Position numbers and translations under genes: made by a program. From Bacilli bacterium (GTDB lineage Bacteria; Bacillota_I; Bacilli_A; ML615J-28; CAG-313): a stretch of DNA of 64,000 nucleotides. This document shows positions 16,840 through 25,398 of this stretch, in pieces. The stretch's first letter is position 1. Every line of letters starts with the position of its first letter. Location: NCBI GenBank assembly GCA_900752975.1, contig CAADXH010000018.1:124001-188000 (forward strand), read 5' to 3'. The notes beneath the pieces are model-generated. The model saw only the letters and a list, made by a program, of their open reading frames with translations, ran no database searches and was not told the DNA's origin.

Positions 16840-18033
16840 ATGGCTGGTAAGTTTATTAATAAATCGTATACAAAAACAATTGATTCTCTTACTTCTGGTA
16901 TGATACAGAAGATAAAAACTGCTAACTATGTATTCAACAATAAACCTCCTGTTTTATGTGATTGGTATAATATTGATAAAGATGCCACTACATTAGATGA
17001 GGGTAGTGGATTAGAATATTCAAGTGTTGGTAAGACAAGTCCATTGAGATATAAATTGATTAAAGACGCAGTCTTTTATTCCCAAGGGATTCAAATGGAA
17101 ATTAACCTTGATTATGATGAGGAAGGTTTATCTACATCGCCACCAACAATCAGTGGTATTATTCTTCCAAACACTTGGATTCCTTATCCTGGAGACCATT
17201 TTTCATTAAAACAGGCAGGAAAAGATTATCTATATAGAATTACTACAGTAAACTATGACACAATAGATAATGACAATAACATATATAGTTTTGATGCAGC
17301 AATTGATCAAGCTGGTAAAAATTATATTGACAATCAAGTAACAGAAACATATAGAATGATTATCAATAATGTAGGTACAAGTTTCAAACCAATTATAAAG
17401 GAAACTAGTTATGATTGTATTGATACTTTGGATAATATCCTAGTACAATTGAAAAATAACTTTATTGCTCTATTCTATAATGATGCAGTTCAGACATTTA
17501 CTTATGAAGGATATTATGGTAATTTGTATGATCCTTACATGATTGAGTTCTTGATACGAAATGATATCCTAAATGGTTCAAATGAATATATTTATGTACA
17601 TCATGAAGTTCCAGTTCCAAGAACATTCTCTATTGATTATGCTGATACTTTGTTCAGAGCATTAGAAACGCATTGCATTACAAAGTTCTCTTCTAATGCT
17701 TGTATTGCAAATGAGATTGATAATCAATACTCTTTATTTGCATCTGTTTTGGAAAGTTACTTTATGATTAATTATAATGGAAATGGATTATATAAATTCA
17801 ATCCAATTAATTCTGAACTAATTTCTAGAGTCAAGACAAACGAAGAATTTGATGAATATGATGAGAATGCGTATATGAATATTATTATAAGATATATGAA
17901 TGACTCTAAGATAGATTCTTCTATTATACCATTATTAGAGTCTATTAACTTCAAACCTACAGTAGATTTATTCTACTGTATCCCTATGATTATTTTTTGT
18001 TTAGAGAATAGCATCAAAAAATTGATGAGTTAA
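16840..18033 (+). CDS. Putative virion structural protein
   Basis: The 397-residue protein starts at ATG 16840 (MAGKFINKSY) after AAAGGAGG; the in-frame codons upstream overlap the terminator and promoter. It has beta-rich segments with Gly and Pro turns (ISGIILPNTWIPYPGDHFSL) of the kind seen in baseplate or connector proteins. It is preceded by its own late-type promoter. The gene family is not recognised; a structural role is inferred from promoter class and composition. Confidence 0.7.
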   Translation: MAGKFINKSYTKTIDSLTSGMIQKIKTANYVFNNKPPVLCDWYNIDKDATTLDEGSGLEYSSVGKTSPLRYKLIKDAVFYSQGIQMEINLDYDEEGLSTSPPTISGIILPNTWIPYPGDHFSLKQAGKDYLYRITTVNYDTIDNDNNIYSFDAAIDQAGKNYIDNQVTETYRMIINNVGTSFKPIIKETSYDCIDTLDNILVQLKNNFIALFYNDAVQTFTYEGYYGNLYDPYMIEFLIRNDILNGSNEYIYVHHEVPVPRTFSIDYADTLFRALETHCITKFSSNACIANEIDNQYSLFASVLESYFMINYNGNGLYKFNPINSELISRVKTNEEFDEYDENAYMNIIIRYMNDSKIDSSIIPLLESINFKPTVDLFYCIPMIIFCLENSIKKLMS

Positions 18034-18043
18034 CATACCAATA
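18032..18043 (+). promoter_or_regulatory. Late-type promoter AACA-N6-TW
   Basis: AACA-TACCAA-TA overlaps the stop of the previous gene; the start base is 25 nt before ATG 18068. Confidence 0.65.
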
Positions 18044-18067
18044 AAGTCTATAAAGGAGGGTATGTAT

Positions 18068-18565
18068 ATGTCTGAAGAACTTAAAAATATAGTTACACCA
18101 GATGATTTAATGGAAGAGTTTGTTACAGACATGGTTGTTGCTGATGATGAACTATCCGATTCTATTTTTACTTGTGTTGATAATTATATTGATGACCTCT
18201 GCATCGAAATAATGAATGATGAAAAGAGTGTATTTGAAACTGATACAGATGTAGATACACCATTTACATACATCTTAGATAAAGTAATGGAAAAAGTAGA
18301 TACAATTGATCAAATTCAATCAGATTCTTATCTTTCTGTAATTAATAAGCAATTTAATAACCCAGATGATGATAAGAATACAGATGACCCCGATTATTGT
18401 GATGGTGTAGATTTATCGGAAATCACACCAGAAGATTTCCAAGTTTATATTCCGAAAATTGAGCACGATGGCGATTATGAAAATCATTCTGATGAACAAG
18501 AAGCTTCATTAGAAAGATATTTTGATTATGATCAAACTTTTGAAGATTCTATATTCAATGCGTAA
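18068..18565 (+). CDS. Small acidic protein, possibly virion or scaffold
   Basis: The 165-residue protein is strongly acidic throughout (DDELSDSIF, DNYIDDLCIE, DDDKNTDDPDYCDGVD). The start is placed at ATG 18068 (MSEELKN), eight nt after GGAGG, because ATG 18062 is too close. It is first of three short genes joined by AAGGAGGT sites with spacings of about 12 nt. Highly acidic small proteins in phage structural operons are often scaffold or head-core components; that is an inference only. Confidence 0.7.
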   Translation: MSEELKNIVTPDDLMEEFVTDMVVADDELSDSIFTCVDNYIDDLCIEIMNDEKSVFETDTDVDTPFTYILDKVMEKVDTIDQIQSDSYLSVINKQFNNPDDDKNTDDPDYCDGVDLSEITPEDFQVYIPKIEHDGDYENHSDEQEASLERYFDYDQTFEDSIFNA

Positions 18566-18577
18566 GGAGGTATATAC

Positions 18578-18958
18578 ATGTTCCGTGATGTAACTGTTGA
18601 TGAAATCATTACAGATGTTATGGATGCTGGTAGAGATTTGATGGTTGAAAATGCTGTCGATGAGTATCTATTAGCCGAAAGAGATATTATGACTGAAGCT
18701 ACTACAACTGCCGATAAAATGGTTGATCTTTCTGTTGATGCAGGCTATGATGATGAATCTCAATATCTCGAAGATGATGAAGAAATCAATGCTTTGCTTG
18801 ATGAAGAAATTATTGAAGATATTGATGGTGAAGAAGATATTTTCCAAGATACAATCGATGAACTAAATGAAGACGAAGATATGATTGAAGATATCGAAGA
18901 TATTCTTTGTCCTTATGATGATTTAGATGCATTGATTGATGGAGAATCTATTGATTAA
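18578..18958 (+). CDS. Small acidic protein, possibly virion or scaffold
   Basis: The 126-residue protein is extremely acidic, with dozens of Asp and Glu (LEDDEEINALLDEEIIED, EDEDMIEDIEDILCPYDD). It starts after AAGGAGGT and stops 12 nt before the next gene. The first 50 residues (VDEIITDVMDAGRDLMVEN) are helical and less acidic. It probably belongs with its acidic neighbour. No enzyme motif is visible. Confidence 0.7.
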   Translation: MFRDVTVDEIITDVMDAGRDLMVENAVDEYLLAERDIMTEATTTADKMVDLSVDAGYDDESQYLEDDEEINALLDEEIIEDIDGEEDIFQDTIDELNEDEDMIEDIEDILCPYDDLDALIDGESID

Positions 18959-18970
18959 GGAGGTAATATA

Positions 18971-19414
18971 ATGATTACAAAATATATGTGTACAGTAGAA
19001 ACTAAGAATTATCCAGTTACGACAATTGCTCCAATGATTCAAAGATATTCTTCTTGTAAGAAAAAATATAATGCTTCTGAAATTGCAAATTGCTTAGCAG
19101 CTTATGCCACAGTAACTTTACATAAGAAGAGTGGTGCTAATGTAAGACTGACAAGAGATAACTTTAAGTCTATCTTACTAGCATATAAGAATGAACTAGA
19201 AGGATATGAACTGAGAGCAAAGTTCAATCAACAGGTTGAAGAAAATAAAGAAGCAATTGAAGAAATGAAAAAAGAAACGGTTACAATCAAAGAACCTACT
19301 ACTGAAGAAAAAGTTGATCAAGAAACTGTTCTTTCTGAATCTCTAGAAGAATTCCAGGAAGACCCTGAAAATCCTGAGATTGAAGATTATTCTTACATCG
19401 ACACTGAAGAATAA
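18971..19414 (+). CDS. Hypothetical protein, end of the acidic-protein operon
   Basis: The 147-residue protein has a basic, helical N-terminal half (KKKYNASEIANCLAAYATV, KSGANVRLTRDNFKSILLAY) and an acidic tail (QEDPENPEIEDYSYIDTEE). Charge separation of this kind fits a protein that bridges a basic partner or DNA and acidic partners. It starts after AAGGAGG and is followed by a strong bidirectional terminator. Not recognised. Confidence 0.7.
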   Translation: MITKYMCTVETKNYPVTTIAPMIQRYSSCKKKYNASEIANCLAAYATVTLHKKSGANVRLTRDNFKSILLAYKNELEGYELRAKFNQQVEENKEAIEEMKKETVTIKEPTTEEKVDQETVLSESLEEFQEDPENPEIEDYSYIDTEE

Positions 19415-19423
19415 AAAATAACG

Positions 19424-19447
19424 CCGGTAGGTTATCAAACCTACCGG
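19424..19447 (+). terminator. Bidirectional terminator
   Basis: The stem CCGGTAGGTT/AACCTACCGG has T-rich flanks on both strands. It separates the plus operon from the convergent RNA polymerase gene. Confidence 0.85.
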
Positions 19448-19517
19448 AATTATTTTCTTAAATCTAATTCTAGATTTTTTAATTTTTCATTAATCTAGAA
19501 TTCCGCCGATGAATCCG

Positions 19518-19550
19518 TCACCCATGAGTTTCACCTACTTTGTTTATCAT
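19518..19550 (-). CDS. Possible 10-residue peptide ORF with strong ribosome binding site
   Basis: AAAGGAGGAAGGGAA precedes ATG for MINKVGETHG, which overlaps a second frame (19490-19525) encoding MGDGFIGGILD with GTAGGTG upstream. Both sit in the 3' tail of the RNA polymerase transcript, after a GATAGAAT/ATTCTATC hairpin. There is no homologue to support it; the strength of the binding site is the only evidence. Confidence 0.25.
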   Translation of the reverse strand: MINKVGETHG

Positions 19551-19611
19551 TTCCCTTCCTCCTTTCTGACTGATAGAATTTTTTATTCTATCACTTTTAT
19601 AATATGTAATT

Positions 19612-21411
19612 TTAAAATTCTGGATTTACAAATTTAACTGAGTCATCAGGTTGTACAGTTAATTCATATAGACAAAGAATATTTTCTTTAGAAATATCTC
19701 TTACTGCATAACCATTCATACCCAATACTTGAATTTTAGCATTTGCTTGCTTTTCACATTCTTGATTTGCTTCTATTGTATAGACTGGTTTTACAATAGC
19801 AGTGTCCCCATCATAGTCCATCCCCATTGCACCTATTAATCCGTTACAAATAGAAAGAGTATCTTCAAACAGAGGAGATGTATTTGAATTTAAATCTTTT
19901 GCTTCGATAACAGGATACCATTTGTAGAGTTTCATATTATCTTCGAATCCAGATTGAACAACCATAGGACAAGTTTTTACAGTAGATTTGATTCTAACTT
20001 TAGATGGATACTGATTTAAGAATGAGTCAATAGGGAAACGTGTAATTAATACCATCTTATCTTCAGTAACATCACATGCTGCCATATAAAACAAATCACA
20101 CCACGTAAGTCCTCTTTCTATTTTTAAATCAGCTGAGTATTCCTTTTTTGTTTTATTATAATCTTTAGCATTGTTTAATCTATATCCACCAAAAAACATA
20201 CCAAATTTTAATGACTTTAAATCAGCTTTCTTTCCAGTAGAAGTTTTTACTTCGTTATTTTTAACTCGCCTTGCAAATTCTTCTTTATCTACAGGAAGTT
20301 CTATTGGAATAAAACGATTAGAATAACCATGAATAAAACGTTCAATCTGTTTCTCTAGTTCTACATCAGAGAATGCTATCTGATAATCGACCAAGGGAAC
20401 ATAGACAAATTCATTTTCATTAATCGCAATTGGATATTCCATTTTACCAGCAAATCTATTTTCGAAGAAACGTCTTAACCAGAATACAATAAATGGTTTG
20501 AAACAACACAATGCTGCTGCTAACGGTAATGCAGCATGATTCATATCAATCATTAAATCATCTATTTCTTCTCCTGATACATCTGGTGCAGACATTACCA
20601 AACGTGCGGAATAGTCTACTGTTTTATACAATGTACCACGTTTAATTAGACCCATTTTACCAGGAAGATTTGCTGGGGTTTCCTGTCCATTAATTGTAGT
20701 ACCGTTACCAAACCAGTCAAAGATTTGAAGTAAGATATTCTGTACTCTCGCTTTAGTAACTTCACTTAAAGTCAAGCCAAAACCAGCAGTCTCTTTCAAT
20801 GATTTTGTAGCCATAATCAGACTACTATATAACTTATTAATTTCACCCACACCAATACCGTTATCTCTAGATTCAACGTCACGATAATATGGTGGAATTA
20901 CAATGTACTTTGTAATCCATAATTGGTCTTTGCTCTTTTGAATAAAATCGATTCTTTTATTACGAGAAGATGAATCATTCTTCTTAAATTTTATTTTACT
21001 AAAGTTCTTTCTTAACCAATCAATACCTGTATTACCATCATCAGACTTCACTAATTCTCCGTTACTATCAATGATAAAATACTCAGTACCATTTACAATA
21101 CTTTCAATTTTATTATTTAACTTACATAAAGTCTTATATACAATTGGATGGAAAAAAGAACCTCCTAAATCAATATAAGCAAAGATACCAGAACGTTCTG
21201 CTTTTGTAATACCAAAGATTTCATTTGATAATAAACCATCTTCTGTTGGTGTTGGACCATTGAAAAATACTGGGTTAGTAACTTCTTTTAGCATATTCAC
21301 TTTAACAAACTTTTCCATATCCAAAAGAGAAGTTTTTAAGTGTTGTGTACTTGCTTCTGTAAAAAAATCAGTATCGTTTTTAACGATATTAACTGCTTCA
21401 TCTATAATCAT
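19612..21411 (-). CDS. DNA-directed RNA polymerase beta-prime subunit, N-terminal part
   Basis: The 599-residue protein is the N-terminal portion of a multi-subunit RNA polymerase largest subunit. It shows GLLSNEIFG (cellular GLFCxxIFG), then GKMGLIKRGTLYKTVDYSAR (cellular GKQGRFR...VDYSGR), and the catalytic loop MGMDYDGD in place of NADFDGD; the three catalytic Asp residues are kept. The start is the ATG after GGAGAAACATAT; an earlier ATG at 21429 overlaps that site. The C-terminal part is a separate gene at 51705-53921. Split beta-prime genes are typical of phiKZ- and AR9-like phages. A late-type promoter lies 26 nt upstream. Confidence 0.93.
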   Translation of the reverse strand: MIIDEAVNIVKNDTDFFTEASTQHLKTSLLDMEKFVKVNMLKEVTNPVFFNGPTPTEDGLLSNEIFGITKAERSGIFAYIDLGGSFFHPIVYKTLCKLNNKIESIVNGTEYFIIDSNGELVKSDDGNTGIDWLRKNFSKIKFKKNDSSSRNKRIDFIQKSKDQLWITKYIVIPPYYRDVESRDNGIGVGEINKLYSSLIMATKSLKETAGFGLTLSEVTKARVQNILLQIFDWFGNGTTINGQETPANLPGKMGLIKRGTLYKTVDYSARLVMSAPDVSGEEIDDLMIDMNHAALPLAAALCCFKPFIVFWLRRFFENRFAGKMEYPIAINENEFVYVPLVDYQIAFSDVELEKQIERFIHGYSNRFIPIELPVDKEEFARRVKNNEVKTSTGKKADLKSLKFGMFFGGYRLNNAKDYNKTKKEYSADLKIERGLTWCDLFYMAACDVTEDKMVLITRFPIDSFLNQYPSKVRIKSTVKTCPMVVQSGFEDNMKLYKWYPVIEAKDLNSNTSPLFEDTLSICNGLIGAMGMDYDGDTAIVKPVYTIEANQECEKQANAKIQVLGMNGYAVRDISKENILCLYELTVQPDDSVKFVNPEF

Positions 21412-21436
21412 ATATGTTTCTCCTTCCATATTAATT

Positions 21437-21448
21437 TATAAGATTGTT
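21437..21448 (-). promoter_or_regulatory. Late-type promoter AACA-N6-TW
   Basis: AACA-ATCTTA-TA on the minus strand, with the start base 26 nt before ATG 21411. Confidence 0.7.
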
Positions 21449-21460
21449 AAAGAGACAAAA

Positions 21461-21492
21461 AAAGAAAGCCTAACTCACGTCAGTCTTTCTTT
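21461..21492 (-). terminator. Intrinsic terminator
   Basis: The imperfect stem AAAGAAAG...CTTTCTTT is followed on the minus strand by TTTTTTT. It ends the 21517-21759 transcript. Confidence 0.8.
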
Positions 21493-21516
21493 AATCCTTA
21501 CAGATGATGCTTTTGA

Positions 21517-21759
21517 TTAGGGTTCATCATAATAATCTTCATCATCGTCATAGTAATCTTCTTCATAGAAGTTACCAGTTGCTTTCTCAACCTCCCTTTC
21601 GATATATTCTTTATAATCAGAAACAGCCTTTTCAGCTGCTTCTTTGGAGTTGTATTCTCCAATAAGAATAAAATAATCTTCTGGAAGAATACTAGAGATG
21701 CAAATTTCATCGTCGAAATCTTCAGTTGTGTAAGCATAAAAAGTTGTATTTGCGTTCAT
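21517..21759 (-). CDS. Small acidic protein under early-type promoter and structured leader
   Basis: The 80-residue protein is not recognised. It has a globular front (FYAYTTEDFDDEICIS, DYFILIGEYNSKEAAEKAV) and a tail of alternating Asp, Glu and Tyr (NFYEEDYYDDDEDYYDEP). The acidic, tyrosine-rich tail resembles DNA-mimic or host-takeover proteins in composition only. Its upstream 150 nt, including promoter and RNA leader, are nearly identical to those of the 35367-35816 gene. It is a monocistronic unit with its own terminator, which fits a strongly expressed early gene. Confidence 0.75.
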   Translation of the reverse strand: MNANTTFYAYTTEDFDDEICISSILPEDYFILIGEYNSKEAAEKAVSDYKEYIEREVEKATGNFYEEDYYDDDEDYYDEP

Positions 21760-21846
21760 GGTAATAGCCTTTTCCCTTCACCCTGGGAACATAGAATTTC
21801 TACGTCTGATGCTTGAGGTTTCAGGTATGCATCAACCTGTTTTCGA
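21760..21846 (-). promoter_or_regulatory. Structured mRNA leader, copy 1
   Basis: This leader is about 97% identical over roughly 80 nt to the one at 35281-35366. Both can form the same H-type pseudoknot plus a hairpin. One difference turns a G-C pair of the hairpin into G-U, which keeps the stem. The ribosome binding site (GAAGGG) follows. Confidence 0.7.
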
Positions 21847-21849
21847 TAT

Positions 21850-21913
21850 AGAGTAATATTACTATCTCTATTCACTATAATTATATATAAATGAATATAC
21901 ATAGTTTTACAAA
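21850..21913 (-). promoter_or_regulatory. Early-type promoter with palindrome, copy 1
   Basis: TTTGTAAAACT is followed by TATTCATT-N13-AGTGAATA around TATATAATTAT, then GAGATAGTAATAT. The same 60-bp arrangement occurs at 35207 and 57513. Confidence 0.7.
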
Positions 21914-21936
21914 TATATACGCCTTATATAACCCAC

Positions 21937-21948
21937 AACATAACTATA
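21937..21948 (+). promoter_or_regulatory. Late-type promoter AACA-N6-TW
   Basis: AACA-TAACTA-TA, with the start base 34 nt before ATG 21982. It would drive the tail-fibre cassette. Confidence 0.7.
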
Positions 21949-21981
21949 AAATTTTAATATAAAAGATTGGAGTTTTGATAT

Positions 21982-22176
21982 ATGGCTTTAGTATGTGAAG
22001 AATGTATGAAAGGTGCACCTTACGCTTTCTGTTGCAAAAGAGAATGTGGAGAACATGAATTTTGTAGAGGTTGTACTTATCGAAAATCATTAGAAGAAAC
22101 TCAGTGTTTCGATGATTCAATTGGATCAGAAGATTGGTTAAAAAAGTCTTCATCACTATTATCTGATTCATACTAA
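21982..22176 (+). CDS. Small cysteine-cluster protein
   Basis: The 64-residue protein has eight cysteines in its first 42 residues (CEECMKGAPYAFCCKREC, then CRGCTY and QC), which suggests one or two bound zinc ions. It starts after TTGGAG. It is the first gene after the promoter at 21937 and lies just before a proline-rich, cysteine-containing protein. The family is not recognised. It could be a small assembly factor for the fibre cassette or a transcription-associated zinc ribbon; the sequence does not decide. Confidence 0.65.
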   Translation: MALVCEECMKGAPYAFCCKRECGEHEFCRGCTYRKSLEETQCFDDSIGSEDWLKKSSSLLSDSY

Positions 22177-22198
22177 AATTTTATAAGGAGGTAATAAT

Positions 22199-22756
22199 AT
22201 GAAAAAGCCTATTTATTATTACGCAGAAGAAACACCTCGGTTTGATGGGTATCATGTAGGACCACCTTGTCCTCCACCATATCCACCGTGCCCACCTTGT
22301 CCACCACCGAAGCCACCAGTTCCACATTATCACGGTAAAGTAAGTGTTGTTGGACGTACTGTACTTACAGTTAAATATATTGATTGTCATGGACATTACC
22401 AAACATTTGATATTAGAGATGGTGAAACATATGAAATCAAAGCAGTATCTTCTACAAGAGGGATTTGTACATTTGCCGGTAGAATTGTGGATTTTGAATG
22501 TAATAAAGGAATCGAAAAGTTAATCGATAAACCACATGAAATCACAATCTCTGCTCTTATCGTAGATTATTCCGATGCATATGAAAGTAAACTACTGAGA
22601 TTATATGTAAATAACATTATCTCTATTAAACCAATTGTATGCTTTGATGGAAGAATGGATTATCCGACTCAGAAAGATTGTGATTGTCATGAGAGACCTT
22701 GTCCTCCCCCACCACATCATCCTGAACACATTTATGATCCATTCGAAGATATCTAA
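22199..22756 (+). CDS. Proline-rich virion protein at the head of the fibre cassette
   Basis: The 185-residue protein has a proline/cysteine-rich segment near residues 22-42 (GPPCPPPYPPCPPCPPPKPP), then a beta-rich domain (residues 45-155), and a second short tract (CDCHERPCPPPPHHPEH). The two flanking tracts could form extended linkers and bind metal through Cys and His. It starts after AAGGAGGT. It is followed by a terminator hairpin, so part of the transcript ends here. Probably a fibre or baseplate accessory protein; not identified. Confidence 0.7.
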   Translation: MKKPIYYYAEETPRFDGYHVGPPCPPPYPPCPPCPPPKPPVPHYHGKVSVVGRTVLTVKYIDCHGHYQTFDIRDGETYEIKAVSSTRGICTFAGRIVDFECNKGIEKLIDKPHEITISALIVDYSDAYESKLLRLYVNNIISIKPIVCFDGRMDYPTQKDCDCHERPCPPPPHHPEHIYDPFEDI

Positions 22757-22761
22757 TAAAT

Positions 22762-22783
22762 GGTGAAAGTTTTTACTTTCACC
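22762..22783 (+). terminator. Intrinsic terminator
   Basis: The stem GGTGAAAGT/ACTTTCACC is followed by ATTATTTAT. The tail is weak, so read-through into the fibre genes is likely. Confidence 0.65.
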
Positions 22784-22807
22784 ATTATTTATGAAAGGAG
22801 TTGCGTT

Positions 22808-23044
22808 ATGGAATTTTTTGATAATGTCAAAATGAATTCAAACCAATTTATTGACAGTAGATTCGAATTGGTTAGTTCATTACCAACTTCTAATCTATTT
22901 GTAGGAAGATTAGTATTTAATAGTACTGACAATACACATTATTATTATAATGGAACTGACTGGGTTTCTATTATAGATTCTAAAGTATTTAATGATACTA
23001 TCGGTAATATTTCTGATGTTCTCGCATCTGTTGTGGAGGTGTAA
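22808..23044 (+). CDS. Short tail-fibre-type protein
   Basis: The 78-residue protein starts at ATG 22808 (MEFFDN) after AAAGGAG. It has the pattern PTSNLFVGRLVFNSTDNTHY then YNGTDWVSI, common in phage fibre and adhesin proteins. The same pattern recurs in the 25824-26510 protein. It stops 3 nt before the next fibre gene. Likely a fibre subunit or attachment adaptor. Confidence 0.7.
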   Translation: MEFFDNVKMNSNQFIDSRFELVSSLPTSNLFVGRLVFNSTDNTHYYYNGTDWVSIIDSKVFNDTIGNISDVLASVVEV

Positions 23045-23047
23045 TTT

Positions 23048-24529
23048 ATGCCTACTATTTCAGATCAATTGACAACATTGATTGTTCAAAAGAATAATCT
23101 AGTTGATAATTTAAACACAAAGGGTGTAACTGCATCAAGAAGTGAAAAACTCAATACTTTAGTTCCTAAAGTATTACAAATAAATTCTGGTAGTGGATTA
23201 GATACATCAGATGCTACTGCTACATCTAATGATATTTTATTAGATAAAACTGCTTATGTAAAAGGTAGTAAAGTTACAGGTTCAATCAAGTTAAAAGCAA
23301 CTGCTACATATGTTCCATCAACAGAGGATCAGATTATATCTTCTGGTCAATATCTTTCCGGTAATCAAACTATAAAAGGTGATGAAAATCTTTTAGATGA
23401 GAATATTAAAACAGGTGTAACTTTATTTGAAAAAGTTGGTACTTTTACTTCAGATGCTACCGCTGCATCTAGTGATATCTTATTAAATAAAACCGCTTAT
23501 GTGAATGGAGAAAAGGTAACTGGTATAATTCCATCTAAAGATAAACAAACTTTTACTCCATCTACTGAAAATCAGATTATATCTTCTGGACAATATCTTT
23601 CTGGAACACAAACTGTTCTTGGAGATAGTAATTTACTTCCAGAAAATATTAAAACTGATATTACAATATTTGGTGTTACAGGTACTCATGCAGGTGCTGA
23701 TGAATTAACTGAAGCAACCGCAACAGAAACTGATATTAAATCAGGTAAGATTGCCTATATAAATGGTGGAGAAAAAGTAACTGGTAATGCATATACTGTA
23801 GAAAATGAAACCGGTATTACACCTGGCTTAAAAGATCAATTCTTACAAGCTGGATTTTATAATGGTATTTCTATTTCAGGAGATACTGAACTCGTTCCTG
23901 GAAATATTAGAAAAGGTGTAGAAATATTTGGTATTACTGGTATATATGAAGGTAGTGGCGGAAGTTCTTCTAGTGAACAAGTAGTATTTGAATGCGATGT
24001 TGAGGCATCAGAAGAAACAATTGTTTCTAATTGGAAAGGTTTAATTAAAACAAAAATGGGAACGGCTTATGCTGATATTGGAACTTATGTCTATAATACT
24101 ATATCAGCAATGGCATATAATACTAATAATAGTGATCTAATTAGTGGTATATCATATAAAAACGATAATAGTGATGATAACTACGGATTCTACTTTACAA
24201 CACCAATTAATATCACTTCTAGTACAGTATTATTATATATTAGAGGATATGTGTCTTCATGGATTAACACAACATTGAATATTAATTTTATTCAAGCTGA
24301 TTCAGTTGATGATATTGAAACCAAAATTAATAATAATGATTTTGTATACTCGTATCAGATACAATTTCCAAATACAATCAATTCTACACATAATAATTTA
24401 ACTAAACTAATTCTATATTTCAACTTAGAAAATATTGCATTGTCTGGAAATTATTATCTATATATTAATACACCACATACAGGTGGTAATGAAGCAATAA
24501 TAAATAAGATTGTAATTATAAACAAATAA
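23048..24529 (+). CDS. Tail fibre protein with repeated modules
   Basis: The 493-residue protein contains three degenerate modules of about 75 residues: TAYVKGSKVTGSI / TAYVNGEKVTGII / IAYINGGEKVTGN, each followed by a block like QIISSGQYLSGNQTIKGD and ENIKTGVTLFEKVGT. These modules are typical of tail-fibre proteins of phages and prophages of gut Firmicutes. The C-terminal 190 residues are beta-rich and unique, and probably form the receptor-binding tip. It is in an operon with further fibre genes. The exact receptor cannot be read from sequence. Confidence 0.85.
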   Translation: MPTISDQLTTLIVQKNNLVDNLNTKGVTASRSEKLNTLVPKVLQINSGSGLDTSDATATSNDILLDKTAYVKGSKVTGSIKLKATATYVPSTEDQIISSGQYLSGNQTIKGDENLLDENIKTGVTLFEKVGTFTSDATAASSDILLNKTAYVNGEKVTGIIPSKDKQTFTPSTENQIISSGQYLSGTQTVLGDSNLLPENIKTDITIFGVTGTHAGADELTEATATETDIKSGKIAYINGGEKVTGNAYTVENETGITPGLKDQFLQAGFYNGISISGDTELVPGNIRKGVEIFGITGIYEGSGGSSSSEQVVFECDVEASEETIVSNWKGLIKTKMGTAYADIGTYVYNTISAMAYNTNNSDLISGISYKNDNSDDNYGFYFTTPINITSSTVLLYIRGYVSSWINTTLNINFIQADSVDDIETKINNNDFVYSYQIQFPNTINSTHNNLTKLILYFNLENIALSGNYYLYINTPHTGGNEAIINKIVIINK

Positions 24530-24540
24530 GGAGGTATAAT

Positions 24541-25398
24541 ATGAAAAGAATCTATAATAATGATATATCTCCTATAGAGATTACTAAAGTAACAGAAACA
24601 ATTTATAAAATTTCATTTAGAGAAAACATCACTGCTATTACTACAAGTAAAGTTAGTTGTGATGAATATGAAATTTTTACAGAAAACTCTACTGAAGAAA
24701 CAATTAATAAATTTGTAGAAACTAATAAAGAAATTCTATTAGAATCTGCTATTACACAAGATAAAATTAAAGAGAATCAAAATAAAATTGAAGATATGCA
24801 AACTAGTCTTGCTAATACTGATTATAAAGTATTAAAGAATCTAGAAAACTTTATGATTGGTATTCCATTTGAAAGCGATCTATCTTCAATCTGTGCAAAT
24901 AGACAATTGATGAGAGATTCGATTAATAATATTCAACAGGATATTTCTGATGATAATGATTTGCTAACACAGGCAAAACAAAGAAAAATTAATGAAGTTA
25001 GTCTTATTTCTCAGTCTATGATTATTAATGGTGTAGAATATGGTGGTAAACGATATCGCTTAAATACAACTGATCAAATTAATATATCTGCATTAAGTGC
25101 TATGGCACAATTAGGTAATAAAGTTCCTTATCATGCTGATGGTGAAATTTGTAGAATCTTTGAGCCTGAAGAGATGCTAGCATTAACCAAGACTGCAACT
25201 AGTTGGGTTGTTTATCATACAACATACTTTAATCTTTTAAAGCATCAGATTCTAGAATATGATAATATAGATGATGTCAATAAAGTATATTATGGAATTG
25301 AATTAAAAGACGAGTATCAAAAAATTATAAATACAATTGTATCTAGTAATAGTAAAGCAACTACTACAGGTGGTGATACAAATGAAAGTAATGAATAA
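24541..25398 (+). CDS. Tail-fibre-associated protein with DUF4376-like C-terminal domain
   Basis: The 285-residue protein has a coiled-coil middle (QDKIKENQNKIEDMQTSL) and a C-terminal domain with YGGKRYRLNTTDQINISAL and WVVYHTTYFNLLKHQI. This resembles the DUF4376-type domain at the end of many phage fibre or fibre-assembly proteins. It starts after AAGGAGGT. Its end overlaps the membrane-protein gene that follows. Likely a fibre component or chaperone. Confidence 0.7.
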   Translation: MKRIYNNDISPIEITKVTETIYKISFRENITAITTSKVSCDEYEIFTENSTEETINKFVETNKEILLESAITQDKIKENQNKIEDMQTSLANTDYKVLKNLENFMIGIPFESDLSSICANRQLMRDSINNIQQDISDDNDLLTQAKQRKINEVSLISQSMIINGVEYGGKRYRLNTTDQINISALSAMAQLGNKVPYHADGEICRIFEPEEMLALTKTATSWVVYHTTYFNLLKHQILEYDNIDDVNKVYYGIELKDEYQKIINTIVSSNSKATTTGGDTNESNE

